A DNA stretch of 64,000 bases, from NCBI GenBank assembly GCA_963704155.1, contig CAVPHF010000032.1, forward strand, positions 62,001 to 126,000. Direction: 5' to 3'. A program made the translations under genes and the position numbers. The notes under the pieces are model-generated. The model did no database searches. It worked only from the letters and a program-made list of their open reading frames with translations, and was not told where the DNA came from. The DNA is from Thiohalocapsa sp963704155 (GTDB lineage Bacteria; Pseudomonadota; Gammaproteobacteria; Chromatiales; Chromatiaceae). Shown piece by piece: positions 24,944-33,522 of this stretch. Position 1 is the first letter of the stretch; each line of letters begins with the position of its first letter.

Positions 24944-27325
24944 ATGACGATGATGGTCTCTGGCCAAAGCAATCTCCTCTCCGCTGGTCCGGCCCCGCCG
25001 CTGACCCTGGCGTTGGCCGGCAACCCCAACTGCGGCAAGTCCGCGCTCTTCAATGCGCTGACCGGTATCCGGCAGACGACCGGCAATTGGCCTGGCGTGA
25101 CCGTCGAGCGCAAAGAGGGCCGCTGCGAGCTGGACGGCCGACCGGTGCGCGTCATCGACCTGCCCGGCCTCTACTCGCTGGACGCCGGCTCGCTCGATGA
25201 GCGTGTGACGCGCGACTATCTACTCTCCCGCGATGCCGACCTGATCATCAATGTCCTCGACGCCGCCAATCTCGAACGCAACCTCTACCTGACCGTGCAG
25301 CTGTTGGAGATGGGCGTGCCCATCGTCGTCGCGCTGAACATGATGGACGTCGCGCGCAAGCGCGGCGTAGAGATCGACACCGAACTTCTCTCCGAGCAGC
25401 TGGGCTGCCCGGTCGTGCCGGTCGTGGCCGTCACCAAGGAGGGCATCACCGAGCTCAATGCGCGGGCGCTGGCGGTGGCCGCCGGAAGGGAGCGCGGCGG
25501 CTTTCCGTTGGCGCACGATGAGTGCGTAGATCAGGCGGTCACCGAGCTGGCACCCGCGCTCGCCGGGCAAGATGACGGCGGCAATGCCCGCTGGCTCGCG
25601 CTCAAGCTGCTGGAGGGCGATCCCGCCGCTCAGGGGTTGCTCGACGGACCCGCCGCCGAGGCCCCGCGCGAGCGGGTTCGACACTGGCGCCAGGCGATTG
25701 CCGAGCGCTCGGGCGAAGAGGCGGACATCCATATTGCCGACGCCCGCTTTGGGCATGCCCATGCGCTCGCCGGTGGCGTTGTGCGCCAGCACGGGCGCGC
25801 CGGGCGTACGCTGTCCGATGCCATCGACCGCGTGGTGCTGAGCCGGGTCTGGGGCATCCCGCTGTTTCTGGCGGTGATGTATCTGATGTTCGTGTTCACC
25901 ATCAATATCGGCGGCGCCTTCATCGACTTTTTCGACGGTGTCGCCACGGCGTTGTTCGTCGACGGCCTCGGCAGCCTGCTGACCCGTCTTGGCGCGCCGG
26001 ACCTGCTGCGTCTGCTGTTGGCGGACGGCATCGGCGGCGGGCTCAGCGTGGTGGCGACCTTCATTCCGATCATCGCCAGCCTGTATATTTTTCTGTCGGC
26101 GCTGGAAGACTCGGGCTATATGGCGCGGGCGGCCTTTGTCATGGACCGCTTCATGCGCTCGATCGGTTTGCCCGGCAAGGCGTTCGTGCCGCTGATCGTC
26201 GGCTTCGGCTGCAACGTGCCGGCGGTCATGGCCACGCGCACCTTGGAGAACGACCGCGAGCGCAAGCTGACCATCCTGATGAATCCGTTCATGTCCTGCG
26301 GTGCCCGGCTGCCGGTCTATGTGCTGTTCGCGGCGGCATTCTTTCCAAACTCCGGCCAGAACGTGGTCTTTGCGCTCTATCTCACCGGCATCGCCGTCGC
26401 GCTGCTGACCGGGCTGGTGATGAAGCGCACTCTGCTGGCCGGCGCCAGTACCGGATTCATGATGGAACTGCCGCCCTACCATCTGCCGACCCTGCGCGGA
26501 GTCCTGTTGCGCACCTGGGACCGCGTCAATCTGTTCCTGCGTGAGGCCGGTAAGGTCATCATCGTCATGGTGCTGGCGTTGAACCTGCTCGGCGCCATCG
26601 GTACCGACGGCAGCCTGGACGCCGCTGACAGCGACAACTCCATCCTCGCCGCCACCAGCCGCGTGGCGACGCCGTTGTTCGCGCCGATGGGCATCGAACA
26701 GGATAACTGGCCAGCGGTGCTGGGCATCGTCTCCGGTGTGCTTGCCAAGGAGGTCATTGTCGGCACGCTGGACGCCGTCTATGGGCGGCTCGCCGCGGAC
26801 GATCTCAGTGCCAGCGGGCAACAAGCCAAGCGCTTCAATCTGACAGCCGCGCTTGTCGCCGCCGCGGCCACCGTCCCGGACAACCTGGGAGCGTCACTCG
26901 GCAGCCTGACCGATCCGCTGGGCCTGCGCGTCGGAGAGCTCGCCGACCGCGATGCCGCCGCCGCCGAGCAGGCTGTCGCGAGCGGCACCTTCGGCGCCAT
27001 GGAGGCTCGCTTCGACGGACGGGCCGGCGCCTTCGCCTACCTGTTGTTCGTCCTGCTGTATTTTCCCTGTGTCGCCACCATTGCAGCCATCGTGCGCGAG
27101 ACCGGCCCCGCCTGGGCCGCCTTCGTCGCCGCCTGGACCACCGGCATCGCCTATATTGCCGCCACCTTGTTCTATCAGGCCGCCACCTTTGAGCGGCACC
27201 CATGGGTTTCCGCGAGTTGGATGCTGGGCTTGATGCTGGCGTTGATAGCCACCTTCGCCGGACTGCGCATCTGGGCGCGACGCGGCGGTCGCGGTCGGCT
27301 TCATCCGATCCAGAGCGGGGCTTGA
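24944..27325 (+). CDS. feoB: Ferrous iron transporter FeoB
   Basis: A 793-residue inner-membrane Fe(II) transporter. The N-terminal G domain has G1 GNPNCGKS (about residues 26-33), a G2/G3 region with NWPGVTVERKEG and DLPGLYSL, and G4-like LNMMD. The membrane domain contains the two Gate motifs, with conserved cysteines in GFGCNVPAVMATRTLENDRE and NPFMSCGARLPVYVLF. Length is normal. ATG 24944 follows GGAG by five bases; the open frame upstream overlaps feoA and is not coding. feoC follows after 13 bp. Confidence 0.95.
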   Translation: MTMMVSGQSNLLSAGPAPPLTLALAGNPNCGKSALFNALTGIRQTTGNWPGVTVERKEGRCELDGRPVRVIDLPGLYSLDAGSLDERVTRDYLLSRDADLIINVLDAANLERNLYLTVQLLEMGVPIVVALNMMDVARKRGVEIDTELLSEQLGCPVVPVVAVTKEGITELNARALAVAAGRERGGFPLAHDECVDQAVTELAPALAGQDDGGNARWLALKLLEGDPAAQGLLDGPAAEAPRERVRHWRQAIAERSGEEADIHIADARFGHAHALAGGVVRQHGRAGRTLSDAIDRVVLSRVWGIPLFLAVMYLMFVFTINIGGAFIDFFDGVATALFVDGLGSLLTRLGAPDLLRLLLADGIGGGLSVVATFIPIIASLYIFLSALEDSGYMARAAFVMDRFMRSIGLPGKAFVPLIVGFGCNVPAVMATRTLENDRERKLTILMNPFMSCGARLPVYVLFAAAFFPNSGQNVVFALYLTGIAVALLTGLVMKRTLLAGASTGFMMELPPYHLPTLRGVLLRTWDRVNLFLREAGKVIIVMVLALNLLGAIGTDGSLDAADSDNSILAATSRVATPLFAPMGIEQDNWPAVLGIVSGVLAKEVIVGTLDAVYGRLAADDLSASGQQAKRFNLTAALVAAAATVPDNLGASLGSLTDPLGLRVGELADRDAAAAEQAVASGTFGAMEARFDGRAGAFAYLLFVLLYFPCVATIAAIVRETGPAWAAFVAAWTTGIAYIAATLFYQAATFERHPWVSASWMLGLMLALIATFAGLRIWARRGGRGRLHPIQSGA

Positions 27326-27338
27326 GCAGGACTCTGCC

Positions 27339-27638
27339 ATGCTGTCCGAACTGAAACGCTACCTTGGCGAGCGGTCCGTGGCGAGCCTTGCGGATATCGC
27401 GCTCCATCTGGATGTCGAGCCCGAGGTGGCGCGCGCGATGCTCGATATCTGGATCGGTAAGGGCCGTGTTCGCGCTCTCGAGCGAACGACCGCGTGCAGC
27501 GGTTGCGACCTTTGCCGGCCGGGGGCGCGGGAAATCTATTGCTGGATTGGCGGCGGTGATGCGGAGACACTGACCTGCTCGCGTGCTCGGCGCCAATCCG
27601 CGCTCAGCGGCGGTGCTGAAGACGGTCCCGGCGATTAG
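27339..27638 (+). CDS. feoC: FeoC-like transcriptional regulator
   Basis: A 99-residue winged-helix protein. The N-terminal LSELKRYLGERSVASLADIA followed by LHLDVEPEVARAMLDIWIGK matches the FeoC helix-turn-helix. Four cysteines in CSGCDLCRPG plus YCW form the iron-sulfur or metal-binding region typical of FeoC. It closes the feoABC operon and overlaps the convergent FAD oxidase gene by 4 bp. FeoC is thought to stabilise FeoB or act on its expression. Confidence 0.85.
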   Translation: MLSELKRYLGERSVASLADIALHLDVEPEVARAMLDIWIGKGRVRALERTTACSGCDLCRPGAREIYCWIGGGDAETLTCSRARRQSALSGGAEDGPGD

Positions 27639-29128
27639 GCTGGTCGGTCGGCGTCCGTCGCGACCAACGGCAGCCCCTTGCCCGGATTCAGGATGCCGTT
27701 CGGGTCGAACTGGCGTTTGATGGCCCGCATCAGGCGAAGCGCTGCCGGGTCGATCTCGCGCTCGACGAAGTCGCGCTTTTCGAGCCCGACGCCGTGCTCG
27801 CCGGACAGTGTGCCGTCGAGTGCGACGACCAGGTCGAACACCGCGCTCAGGCACTGCTCGGCGCGGCGCATCTCGTCGGCGTCGTCCGGGTTGACGAGCA
27901 GATTGACGTGGATATTGCCGTTGCCGGCATGGCCGAAGTTGACGATGCGGATGGCCAGCCTTTGCGACAGCTGGTCGAGCCCGTCGATGAACTCGGCCAT
28001 ACGTGACACCGGCACCACCACGTCCTCGTTGATCTTCTTCGGCGCGACATGACGCAAGGCCGGGGACAGCGCCTTGCGCGTGCGCCAGAGGGCGGCGATC
28101 TCCTCGGGGTCGGCGGCCACCGACAGCTCCAGCAAGCCGGGATTGTGCGCGGCAACGCTGACCGCCTCGGCCGCGGCGGCAACGCAGTCCGCCGGACCAT
28201 CGACCTCGATCATCAGCAGCGCCCCGGTCTCGGCGGGCACGCCCAAGTCTGAGAAACGGCGCACCATCTCGATGGCGGCGGCGTCCATGAACTCCAGCGC
28301 GCAGGGTGTGATTGGCTGCGCCATGATGGCAGCCACGGCCTCGGCGGCGGCGTGGATGTCGCGATAAGTGGCGCGCAGCGTGCACTTGGCCTCGGCCAGT
28401 GGCGTGAGCTTGAGTGTGGCGCTGGTGATCAGCGCCAGCGTCCCTTCTGAGCCGATGATGAGCCGGGTCAGATCGTAGCCGACCACGCCCTTGGTGGTGA
28501 AGACGCCGGTACGGATTGCCTCGCCGGCGCCGGTCACGGCGGTCAGCCCGAGCGTGTTCTCCCGCGGCGTGCCGTACTTGACCGCCCGCGGGCCGGCCGA
28601 GTTGTAGGCCAGGTTGCCGCCGATGGTGCAGACCGCGGCGCTGGTCGGGTCCGGCGGCCAGAAGAAGCCATGCGCGGCGACGGCGCGTTGCAGGTCGTCG
28701 TTGACGACGCCCGGCTCGACCACCGCCAGCCGGTTGGCCTGGTCGATGCGCAGGATGCGGTTCATGCGCTCGAAGGCGATGACGATGCCGTTGCGCTCCG
28801 GCACCGTGGCGCCCGTGGTGCCGGTGCCCAGCCCGCGTGCCGAGATCGGGATGCGGTGCGCATTGCACAGCGCCGTGACACGCTGCACCTGATCGGCGTC
28901 GGTGACGAACACGACCGCCTGTGGCAATGCCTGGCGGCGGCTATTGTCGTAGCCGTAGGGCCAGCAGTCGGCCGGGTCGGTCAGCAGGGCGGCAGCGCCG
29001 ACGATGTCGCGCAGCGCTGCGACGACGGGGTTAGGCAGTGCCGAGGCTGAGTCCTGCTTGCGTCTGGGTTTGGGATGGGCCACGTTGCGGCTCGATGTAC
29101 TCGAATAGCTTGACGACGCCTTTGACAC
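27635..29128 (-). CDS. FAD-binding oxidase of the GlcD / D-lactate dehydrogenase family
   Basis: About 497 residues: an FAD-binding type 4 domain (PISARGLGTGTTGATVPERN; PDPTSAAVCTIGGNLAYNSA; GYDLTRLIIGSEGTLALIT) and an FAD-linked oxidase C-terminal domain ending GTLSGEHGVGLEKRDFVERE. It oxidises a 2-hydroxyacid such as glycolate or D-lactate. No GlcE/GlcF partners are adjacent, so a single-subunit D-lactate-type enzyme is more likely. The start is uncertain: GTG 29128 is used, giving a 98-bp overlap with dolP; conserved sequence begins only near 29020. It may be translationally coupled to dolP. Confidence 0.85.
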   Translation of the reverse strand: MSKASSSYSSTSSRNVAHPKPRRKQDSASALPNPVVAALRDIVGAAALLTDPADCWPYGYDNSRRQALPQAVVFVTDADQVQRVTALCNAHRIPISARGLGTGTTGATVPERNGIVIAFERMNRILRIDQANRLAVVEPGVVNDDLQRAVAAHGFFWPPDPTSAAVCTIGGNLAYNSAGPRAVKYGTPRENTLGLTAVTGAGEAIRTGVFTTKGVVGYDLTRLIIGSEGTLALITSATLKLTPLAEAKCTLRATYRDIHAAAEAVAAIMAQPITPCALEFMDAAAIEMVRRFSDLGVPAETGALLMIEVDGPADCVAAAAEAVSVAAHNPGLLELSVAADPEEIAALWRTRKALSPALRHVAPKKINEDVVVPVSRMAEFIDGLDQLSQRLAIRIVNFGHAGNGNIHVNLLVNPDDADEMRRAEQCLSAVFDLVVALDGTLSGEHGVGLEKRDFVEREIDPAALRLMRAIKRQFDPNGILNPGKGLPLVATDADRPA

Positions 29129-29699
29129 CGGGGATGCGTCGAACCTTCTCGGCGGTTGCGTCGGATTCCTCGGGCGTGACCAGTCCCATTAGATAGACGA
29201 TGCCGTTCTCCGTGACCACCTTGACTCGCAGCATGTCGAACCCGGGCAGATCGATGGATTGGATCGCCAGTTTGGCGCGCGATGTCAAATAAGTGTCGGT
29301 ACTGATCTGGGTGAAAGAGATGTTCGGGCCAATCTCGGCCTCATTGTAGACCTGCCTGACGTCGGGCAGGTTGCTGACCAGGCGCGCGTAACGGTCGCTG
29401 ATCTCGGCGCTCCTGGCCTGACCCGTGATCAACGCCTTGCGGTTATAGCTGGTGACCGAGAGCCGGCTCTGTTTGCGGATGTCGGGATTCTGAAAATGCG
29501 CGACACGCGCCTGCATCTCGATGGTCTCGTCATCGAGAATGGTCTTCTCGTCGCGCCGGTCGTAGACCACGGCAGCGCCATAGGTAGTGCCGGCGACGAC
29601 GAAGGCACCGCAGCCCTGAAGCAGCGGTGTCGCGACGCCGGCGGCCAGAAGTGCGGCAACGAGCGCGGCTTGGGTCGGCAACAGCTTGTGTCGAGTCAT
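29031..29699 (-). CDS. dolP: Dual-BON-domain outer-membrane lipoprotein (DolP/YraP)
   Basis: A 222-residue lipoprotein with signal sequence and lipobox LLQGC near residue 30, followed by GAFVVAGTTYGAAVVYDRRD. It has two BON domains: SVTSYNRKALITGQARSAEI for the first and VKVVTENGIVYLMGLVTPEE for the second. DolP supports outer-membrane integrity. The order lpoA-yraN-dolP matches the E. coli locus, except that diaA, normally between yraN and dolP, is missing: yraN and dolP overlap by 4 bp. Confidence 0.9.
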   Translation of the reverse strand: MTRHKLLPTQAALVAALLAAGVATPLLQGCGAFVVAGTTYGAAVVYDRRDEKTILDDETIEMQARVAHFQNPDIRKQSRLSVTSYNRKALITGQARSAEISDRYARLVSNLPDVRQVYNEAEIGPNISFTQISTDTYLTSRAKLAIQSIDLPGFDMLRVKVVTENGIVYLMGLVTPEESDATAEKVRRIPGVKGVVKLFEYIEPQRGPSQTQTQAGLSLGTA

Positions 29700-30064
29700 G
29701 TAACGGCTCCTTCAAAGGCGTTCCGGATCCACTGCACCTGATCACCGGCGCCGATCGCGACGACGTCGAAGCGGCAAGGCAGGTCGCTTGGGTAGCGTTG
29801 CAGAAAAAAGCCGGCGGCGGCGGTCAGCCGGGCCTGTTTGCGGCGGTCGACGCTAGCGGCGGCGCCGCCGAAGCGCTCGCTGCGCCGGTAGCGGACCTCA
29901 ATGAAGACCAAGGTCTGTGCGTCGCGCATAACGAGGTCGATCTCGCCGCGCCGGCAGCGGACATTATGCGCCACATGGCGCAGACCGTGCTGTTCGAGAA
30001 AATGCCGGGCGAGCGCCTCCTTGGCGTCGCCCGTCTCGCGTGTGCTGCCCCGTCGGCCGAACAC
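29696..30064 (-). CDS. yraN: UPF0102 family protein YraN
   Basis: A 122-residue protein of the UPF0102 family with an endonuclease-like fold. Conserved segments are GDAKEALARHFLEQHGLRHV, the catalytic-looking RCRRGEIDLVMRDAQTLVFI followed by EVRYRRSERFGGAAASVD, and the C-terminal RFDVVAIG. It is located between lpoA and dolP as in E. coli. The biological role is not established. It overlaps dolP by 4 bp. Confidence 0.9.
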   Translation of the reverse strand: MFGRRGSTRETGDAKEALARHFLEQHGLRHVAHNVRCRRGEIDLVMRDAQTLVFIEVRYRRSERFGGAAASVDRRKQARLTAAAGFFLQRYPSDLPCRFDVVAIGAGDQVQWIRNAFEGAVT

Positions 30065-30156
30065 GCTTCAGCGCGTGTTTGCCAAGCGCGGCGCTGGGGC
30101 CGCGCCTGTACGCCGACGGCGGTTTGTTGAGGCAGCCGGGCTGATCGCTGGCTGGG

Positions 30157-32067
30157 TCATGACTCGGCGTCTGCCGCCGGCTCGGAATCAGCATCCGCGG
30201 GCTTGGTCGGTGCACTTGCTTCAATGCCATCCTGCAATCTCGGGCCGCCCGTAGTGAACTGCGCCAGCAGCAGTTGGCGGCGGATCTGTCCGATCGAGTC
30301 GACCGTCAGGCCGCCCGTCTCGCCCGGGAAAAAGGTGCCGAGGTTGTTGCCCATGTCGGTGATGCGCGGCGCCAGGCGATAGCCGTCGATGCCCATCGCG
30401 TAGAGTCGTGCCATCGGGCCATTGACGTTCGGCAGCTTGTCGCGGAGCGCCTTGCGCGAGAGCGCGTCGGAACGCTGGTTATCCAAGATCCAGGGGATAT
30501 CGACGAAATAGAGCCCGGACAGCGCGGCATCGCGGCTCGGGTTGAAGTCGCCGTCGTAGACGTGCGAGGTCGCGACCACCGGCATGCGCGCGCCGGCCTC
30601 GCGCAGCGCGCCATAGATGGTCTGAACGTCTTTGTCCGTCGCGACCAGAAAGATGAAGTCGGCCTTGCCGTCGGCGAGCAGCGCGGCGGCGGTGCGGCTG
30701 TAGCTGCTCTCGCCCGACGGGTAGGCCTGCTGCGCGGCAATGCGCCCCCCCAGCGTGCGCCACTGGCCGCGGAAGGCGTCGGCCAGCCGATCGCCGAACC
30801 CGCCAGTCGGATAGAGCAGTGCGGCGCTCTTCAAGCCGGAGGTCCAGGCATGGTTAGCGACGTTGATGGCCTCGTCCTCGGGCGCGAGCGAGAACTGGAA
30901 CAGATTCTCGGTGGAGCCGCCGTCGCTTCGGTTGAGTGCCAGCGTCGGCACCGGCAGCGACGACCGCGCCGCCAAGGTGGCCACCGACGGCTTTTCCAGC
31001 GGGCCGATGACCAGGTCGGCACCGGCATCGACACCGGCGTCGAAGCCGCTGGAGCGGAAGTTCAGCGTGGGTCGGTTACCGCTGCGGTCGGCATCATAGG
31101 CGGCCTGGATACCTTCCCTGACGGCATCGCCGGCGATGCCGAAACGGCCGCCGCTCGGCAGCAGTACCAAGGCATCGGTGCCGGCCGCATAGCCTCCGGC
31201 CAGCGTCGTGAAGTAGCCTTGCGGCAGGGTGGCGAGTGCGGGGTGTCCGCGGTGGGCGGACCGCCACTGACGGAAATCGGCCTCCAGCGTCGGGCTCGGC
31301 GCGCCGTGCTCGCCGAACATCTGCGACAGCTCGGCCCAGCCCTTCATTCGTCCGCGATTGCCGCGCACGGCTTCGGTGAGGCCGCTCGGCCCGAGCGTTG
31401 CCAAGGTGAACAGCAGTGCGACCTGATTGTCGAGCCGCGCGCTGGGGTTGTCCTTAAGCAGCTTGTCGAGCGCGTCCAGACTTTCGGCGGCCTGCATCGG
31501 CTGGTTGTTCAGCCGATGAGCCGCGGCCTCGGTGCCCAGATACTTGGCCTTCAGATCCGGCGGCAGCGAGCCCTTGTTGACCAACTGCAGCTTGGCAATG
31601 GCCTCGGCAGGGCGTCCGCGCTGTAATGCGAGCTCCGCCTCGAGCAGCGGCACCAGTTCGCGCTGCGCGGCGGTGAGCTTGGCCTTGTCGATGTCCGCCA
31701 GGACGCTGCTGGCTTGCGTGGTGTCGCCGGCCGCGAGCAGCGCCTCGGCTGCATCGAGCTGCAATTGCTCCTTGGCCGGGGACGCGGCCGTCTCTGCCAG
31801 CGCCAGGAAGGAATCCGCGGCCTCGGCGTGCTTGCCGGCGTCTTCCAGCGCCCGTGCCTTGCTGACTTCGGCCGTGGGAATATCCGCCAAGACGCGTTGA
31901 GCGTCCTTGACCGGATCGATGGCACAGCCGCCGATCGCCAGTGCCAGTGCCAGTGCCAGTGCCAATAGGGCCGCGAGCGCGGTGCTCGAAGGCGCATCGG
32001 GAATTCTCGGCAAACGGGTGGCTGCTAACTGGGCGATGCTATGGCGGGTGGATATGTTCCGAGGCAT
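30157..32067 (-). CDS. lpoA: Penicillin-binding protein activator LpoA
   Basis: A 636-residue outer-membrane lipoprotein that activates peptidoglycan synthase PBP1A. The signal sequence contains a run of Leu-Ala pairs and ends in IGGC. The N-terminal ~250 residues are TPR-like; the C-terminal half is a periplasmic-binding-protein fold, with VLLPSGGRFGIAGDAVREGI, DLVIGPLEKPSVATLA and ALYFVDIPW-type strands. Start ATG 32067 is preferred because CGGAGA lies seven bases upstream; an ATG at 32085 is possible. It is divergent from rsmI, whose start lies 80 bp away, as in E. coli. Confidence 0.9.
   Translation of the reverse strand: MPRNISTRHSIAQLAATRLPRIPDAPSSTALAALLALALALALAIGGCAIDPVKDAQRVLADIPTAEVSKARALEDAGKHAEAADSFLALAETAASPAKEQLQLDAAEALLAAGDTTQASSVLADIDKAKLTAAQRELVPLLEAELALQRGRPAEAIAKLQLVNKGSLPPDLKAKYLGTEAAAHRLNNQPMQAAESLDALDKLLKDNPSARLDNQVALLFTLATLGPSGLTEAVRGNRGRMKGWAELSQMFGEHGAPSPTLEADFRQWRSAHRGHPALATLPQGYFTTLAGGYAAGTDALVLLPSGGRFGIAGDAVREGIQAAYDADRSGNRPTLNFRSSGFDAGVDAGADLVIGPLEKPSVATLAARSSLPVPTLALNRSDGGSTENLFQFSLAPEDEAINVANHAWTSGLKSAALLYPTGGFGDRLADAFRGQWRTLGGRIAAQQAYPSGESSYSRTAAALLADGKADFIFLVATDKDVQTIYGALREAGARMPVVATSHVYDGDFNPSRDAALSGLYFVDIPWILDNQRSDALSRKALRDKLPNVNGPMARLYAMGIDGYRLAPRITDMGNNLGTFFPGETGGLTVDSIGQIRRQLLLAQFTTGGPRLQDGIEASAPTKPADADSEPAADAES
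31937..31966. repeat. Hexanucleotide tandem repeat in the lpoA signal sequence
   Basis: Four perfect copies of GCCAGT plus one GCCAAT. On the coding strand they encode alternating Leu-Ala in the hydrophobic core of the LpoA lipoprotein signal peptide. The six-base unit keeps the frame when copies are gained or lost, so slippage would change only the length of the hydrophobic core. Confidence 0.8.
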
Positions 32068-32146
32068 GACCGTCTCCGGGGGCATGAAGCCGAACGGACG
32101 GCCGGTTGCCCAATTGAAATTGACGCAAAAAAGGGTTGAGAGTCTG

Positions 32147-33001
32147 ATGGAAAAAGCCGGCGTACTATACGTGGTGGCAACGCCGATCGGCAATCTTGCG
32201 GATATCACCGCCAGGGCTTGTAAGGTGTTAGCGGACGTGGACTTGATTGCCTGCGAGGATACCCGCCACAGCCGCCCGCTGCTGAATCATCTGGGTATCG
32301 ATAAGCCGCTGCTCGCCTTCCACGAGCACAACGAGGATGAGGCGATGCCGCGGCTGCTCGCGACGCTGGAGGCCGGCAAGGACATCGCGCTGATCAGCGA
32401 TGCGGGTACGCCTTTGGTTAGCGATCCCGGCTTCGTGCTCGTGCGCGGCGCACGCGAGCGCGGCTTATCCGTCGTGCCCATCCCCGGTCCGAGTGCGCTG
32501 GTCGCGGCCCTGTCCGCTGCGGGGTTACCGAGCGACCGTTTCCTGTTCGTCGGTTTTCCGCCGCGGACCGACAGCGCTCGGCGCGCGTGGATCCAGGGCA
32601 TCGCCGCCGAGCCCGGTACCCTGATTCTCTATGAAAGCGGTCGCCGGGCCGCTGCGACGCTGCGCGACCTGGCCGATCTGCTCGGTCCGCGTTCGGCCGT
32701 CGTCGCCCGCGAGCTGACAAAACGGTTCGAGACCTTTCTGACCGGCGATCTACCGGCCCTCGCCGATCGATTGAGTACGGACAGCGAGCAGCAACTCGGC
32801 GAGCTGGTGTTGTTGGTGGAAGGTGACCGGCGCGACTGCGGCGAGCGCGATGTCGCCGAACAACAGCGTATCCTCGGCATCCTCGCCGAGACCCTGCCGT
32901 TGAAGCAGGCCGTCGCGCTGACCGCGCGCATTACCGGCGGCAACCGCAACGCGCTCTACAAACAGGCGTTGGCTGCGCGTGATCTGGGCAGCGGCGTCTG
33001 A
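32147..33001 (+). CDS. rsmI: 16S rRNA (cytidine(1402)-2'-O)-methyltransferase
   Basis: A 284-residue SAM-dependent enzyme of the tetrapyrrole-methylase fold that modifies C1402 of 16S rRNA. Signature sequences are LYVVATPIGNLADITARACK, ACEDTRHSRPLLNHLGI, LISDAGTPLVSDPGFVLV and VPIPGPSALVAALSAAGLPS. Length equals that of E. coli RsmI (286). ATG 32147 gives MEKAGVLYV; the frame is open 240 bp upstream, but that part overlaps the divergent lpoA. The RNase P RNA gene follows 108 bp downstream on the same strand. Confidence 0.93.
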   Translation: MEKAGVLYVVATPIGNLADITARACKVLADVDLIACEDTRHSRPLLNHLGIDKPLLAFHEHNEDEAMPRLLATLEAGKDIALISDAGTPLVSDPGFVLVRGARERGLSVVPIPGPSALVAALSAAGLPSDRFLFVGFPPRTDSARRAWIQGIAAEPGTLILYESGRRAAATLRDLADLLGPRSAVVARELTKRFETFLTGDLPALADRLSTDSEQQLGELVLLVEGDRRDCGERDVAEQQRILGILAETLPLKQAVALTARITGGNRNALYKQALAARDLGSGV

Positions 33002-33109
33002 TGTATGGTCAATGACGGGTTTCGAGGGCCGAGGGCAGATGCATACTTGATCCGTCTGCGGCCATGGAGGTCCAGCCACCGCGCGCCGCCTTCGGCTACA
33101 CTGTGCAAA

Positions 33110-33492
33110 GGGAGTCGGCCAGACAGTCGCGCTCCGGCGTGCGGCTGCATGCCCGCGTCGGGGGGAGGAAAGTCCGGGCTCCACAGGGCAGGGTGCCAGG
33201 TAACGCCTGGGGGGCGCGAGCCCACGGAAAGTGCCACAGAAAAGACACCGCCAACCCCGCGTGAGCGGGCGGTAAGGGTGAAAAGGTGCGGTAAGAGCGC
33301 ACCGCGCCGGTGGCAACACGCGGCGGCAGGGTAAACCCCACCCGGAGCAAGACCAAATAGGGGAGCAAGCGGCCCGCGGGCCGCAGCCCGCGGCCCGCGG
33401 GTGTTCCCGGGTAGGTCGCTGGAGACGCGCGGCGACGCGCGCCCGAGATGAATGACTGTCCTAGACAGAACCCGGCTTATCGGCCGGCTCCC
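33110..33492 (+). ncRNA. rnpB: RNase P RNA, bacterial type A
   Basis: The termini GGGAGTCGGCC (33110-33120) and GGCCGGCTCCC (33482-33492) pair over 11 bp (one G-U), forming helix P1. Universally conserved blocks are present: GAGGAAAGTCCGGGCTCC near 33174, ACAGAAAAGACACCGCC near 33236, GGTAAGGGTGAAAAGG near 33271 and GACCAAATAGGGGAGCAAG near 33351; AGATGAATGAC near 33447 and ACAGAACCCGGCTTATC near 33465 complete the 3' half. A very GC-rich hairpin fills 33369-33402. TACACT at 33097-33102 could be the -10 box. Confidence 0.96.
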
Positions 33493-33522
33493 GCCTTATA
33501 GCTCGATTAGCGGAAGGGCACT

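Noticed and set aside
25220..26824. 534-codon open frame opposite feoB
   Set aside because: Shadow of the conserved FeoB reading frame; His/Gln/Arg-rich and without homology features.
26835..28868. 677-codon open frame on the minus strand across feoB and the FAD oxidase
   Set aside because: It runs in the wrong frame of the FAD oxidase and against feoB; Arg-rich composition, no domain.
33369..33402. GC-rich palindrome as a separate terminator
   Set aside because: It lies within the RNase P RNA and fits a variable peripheral helix; conserved P RNA sequence continues after it.
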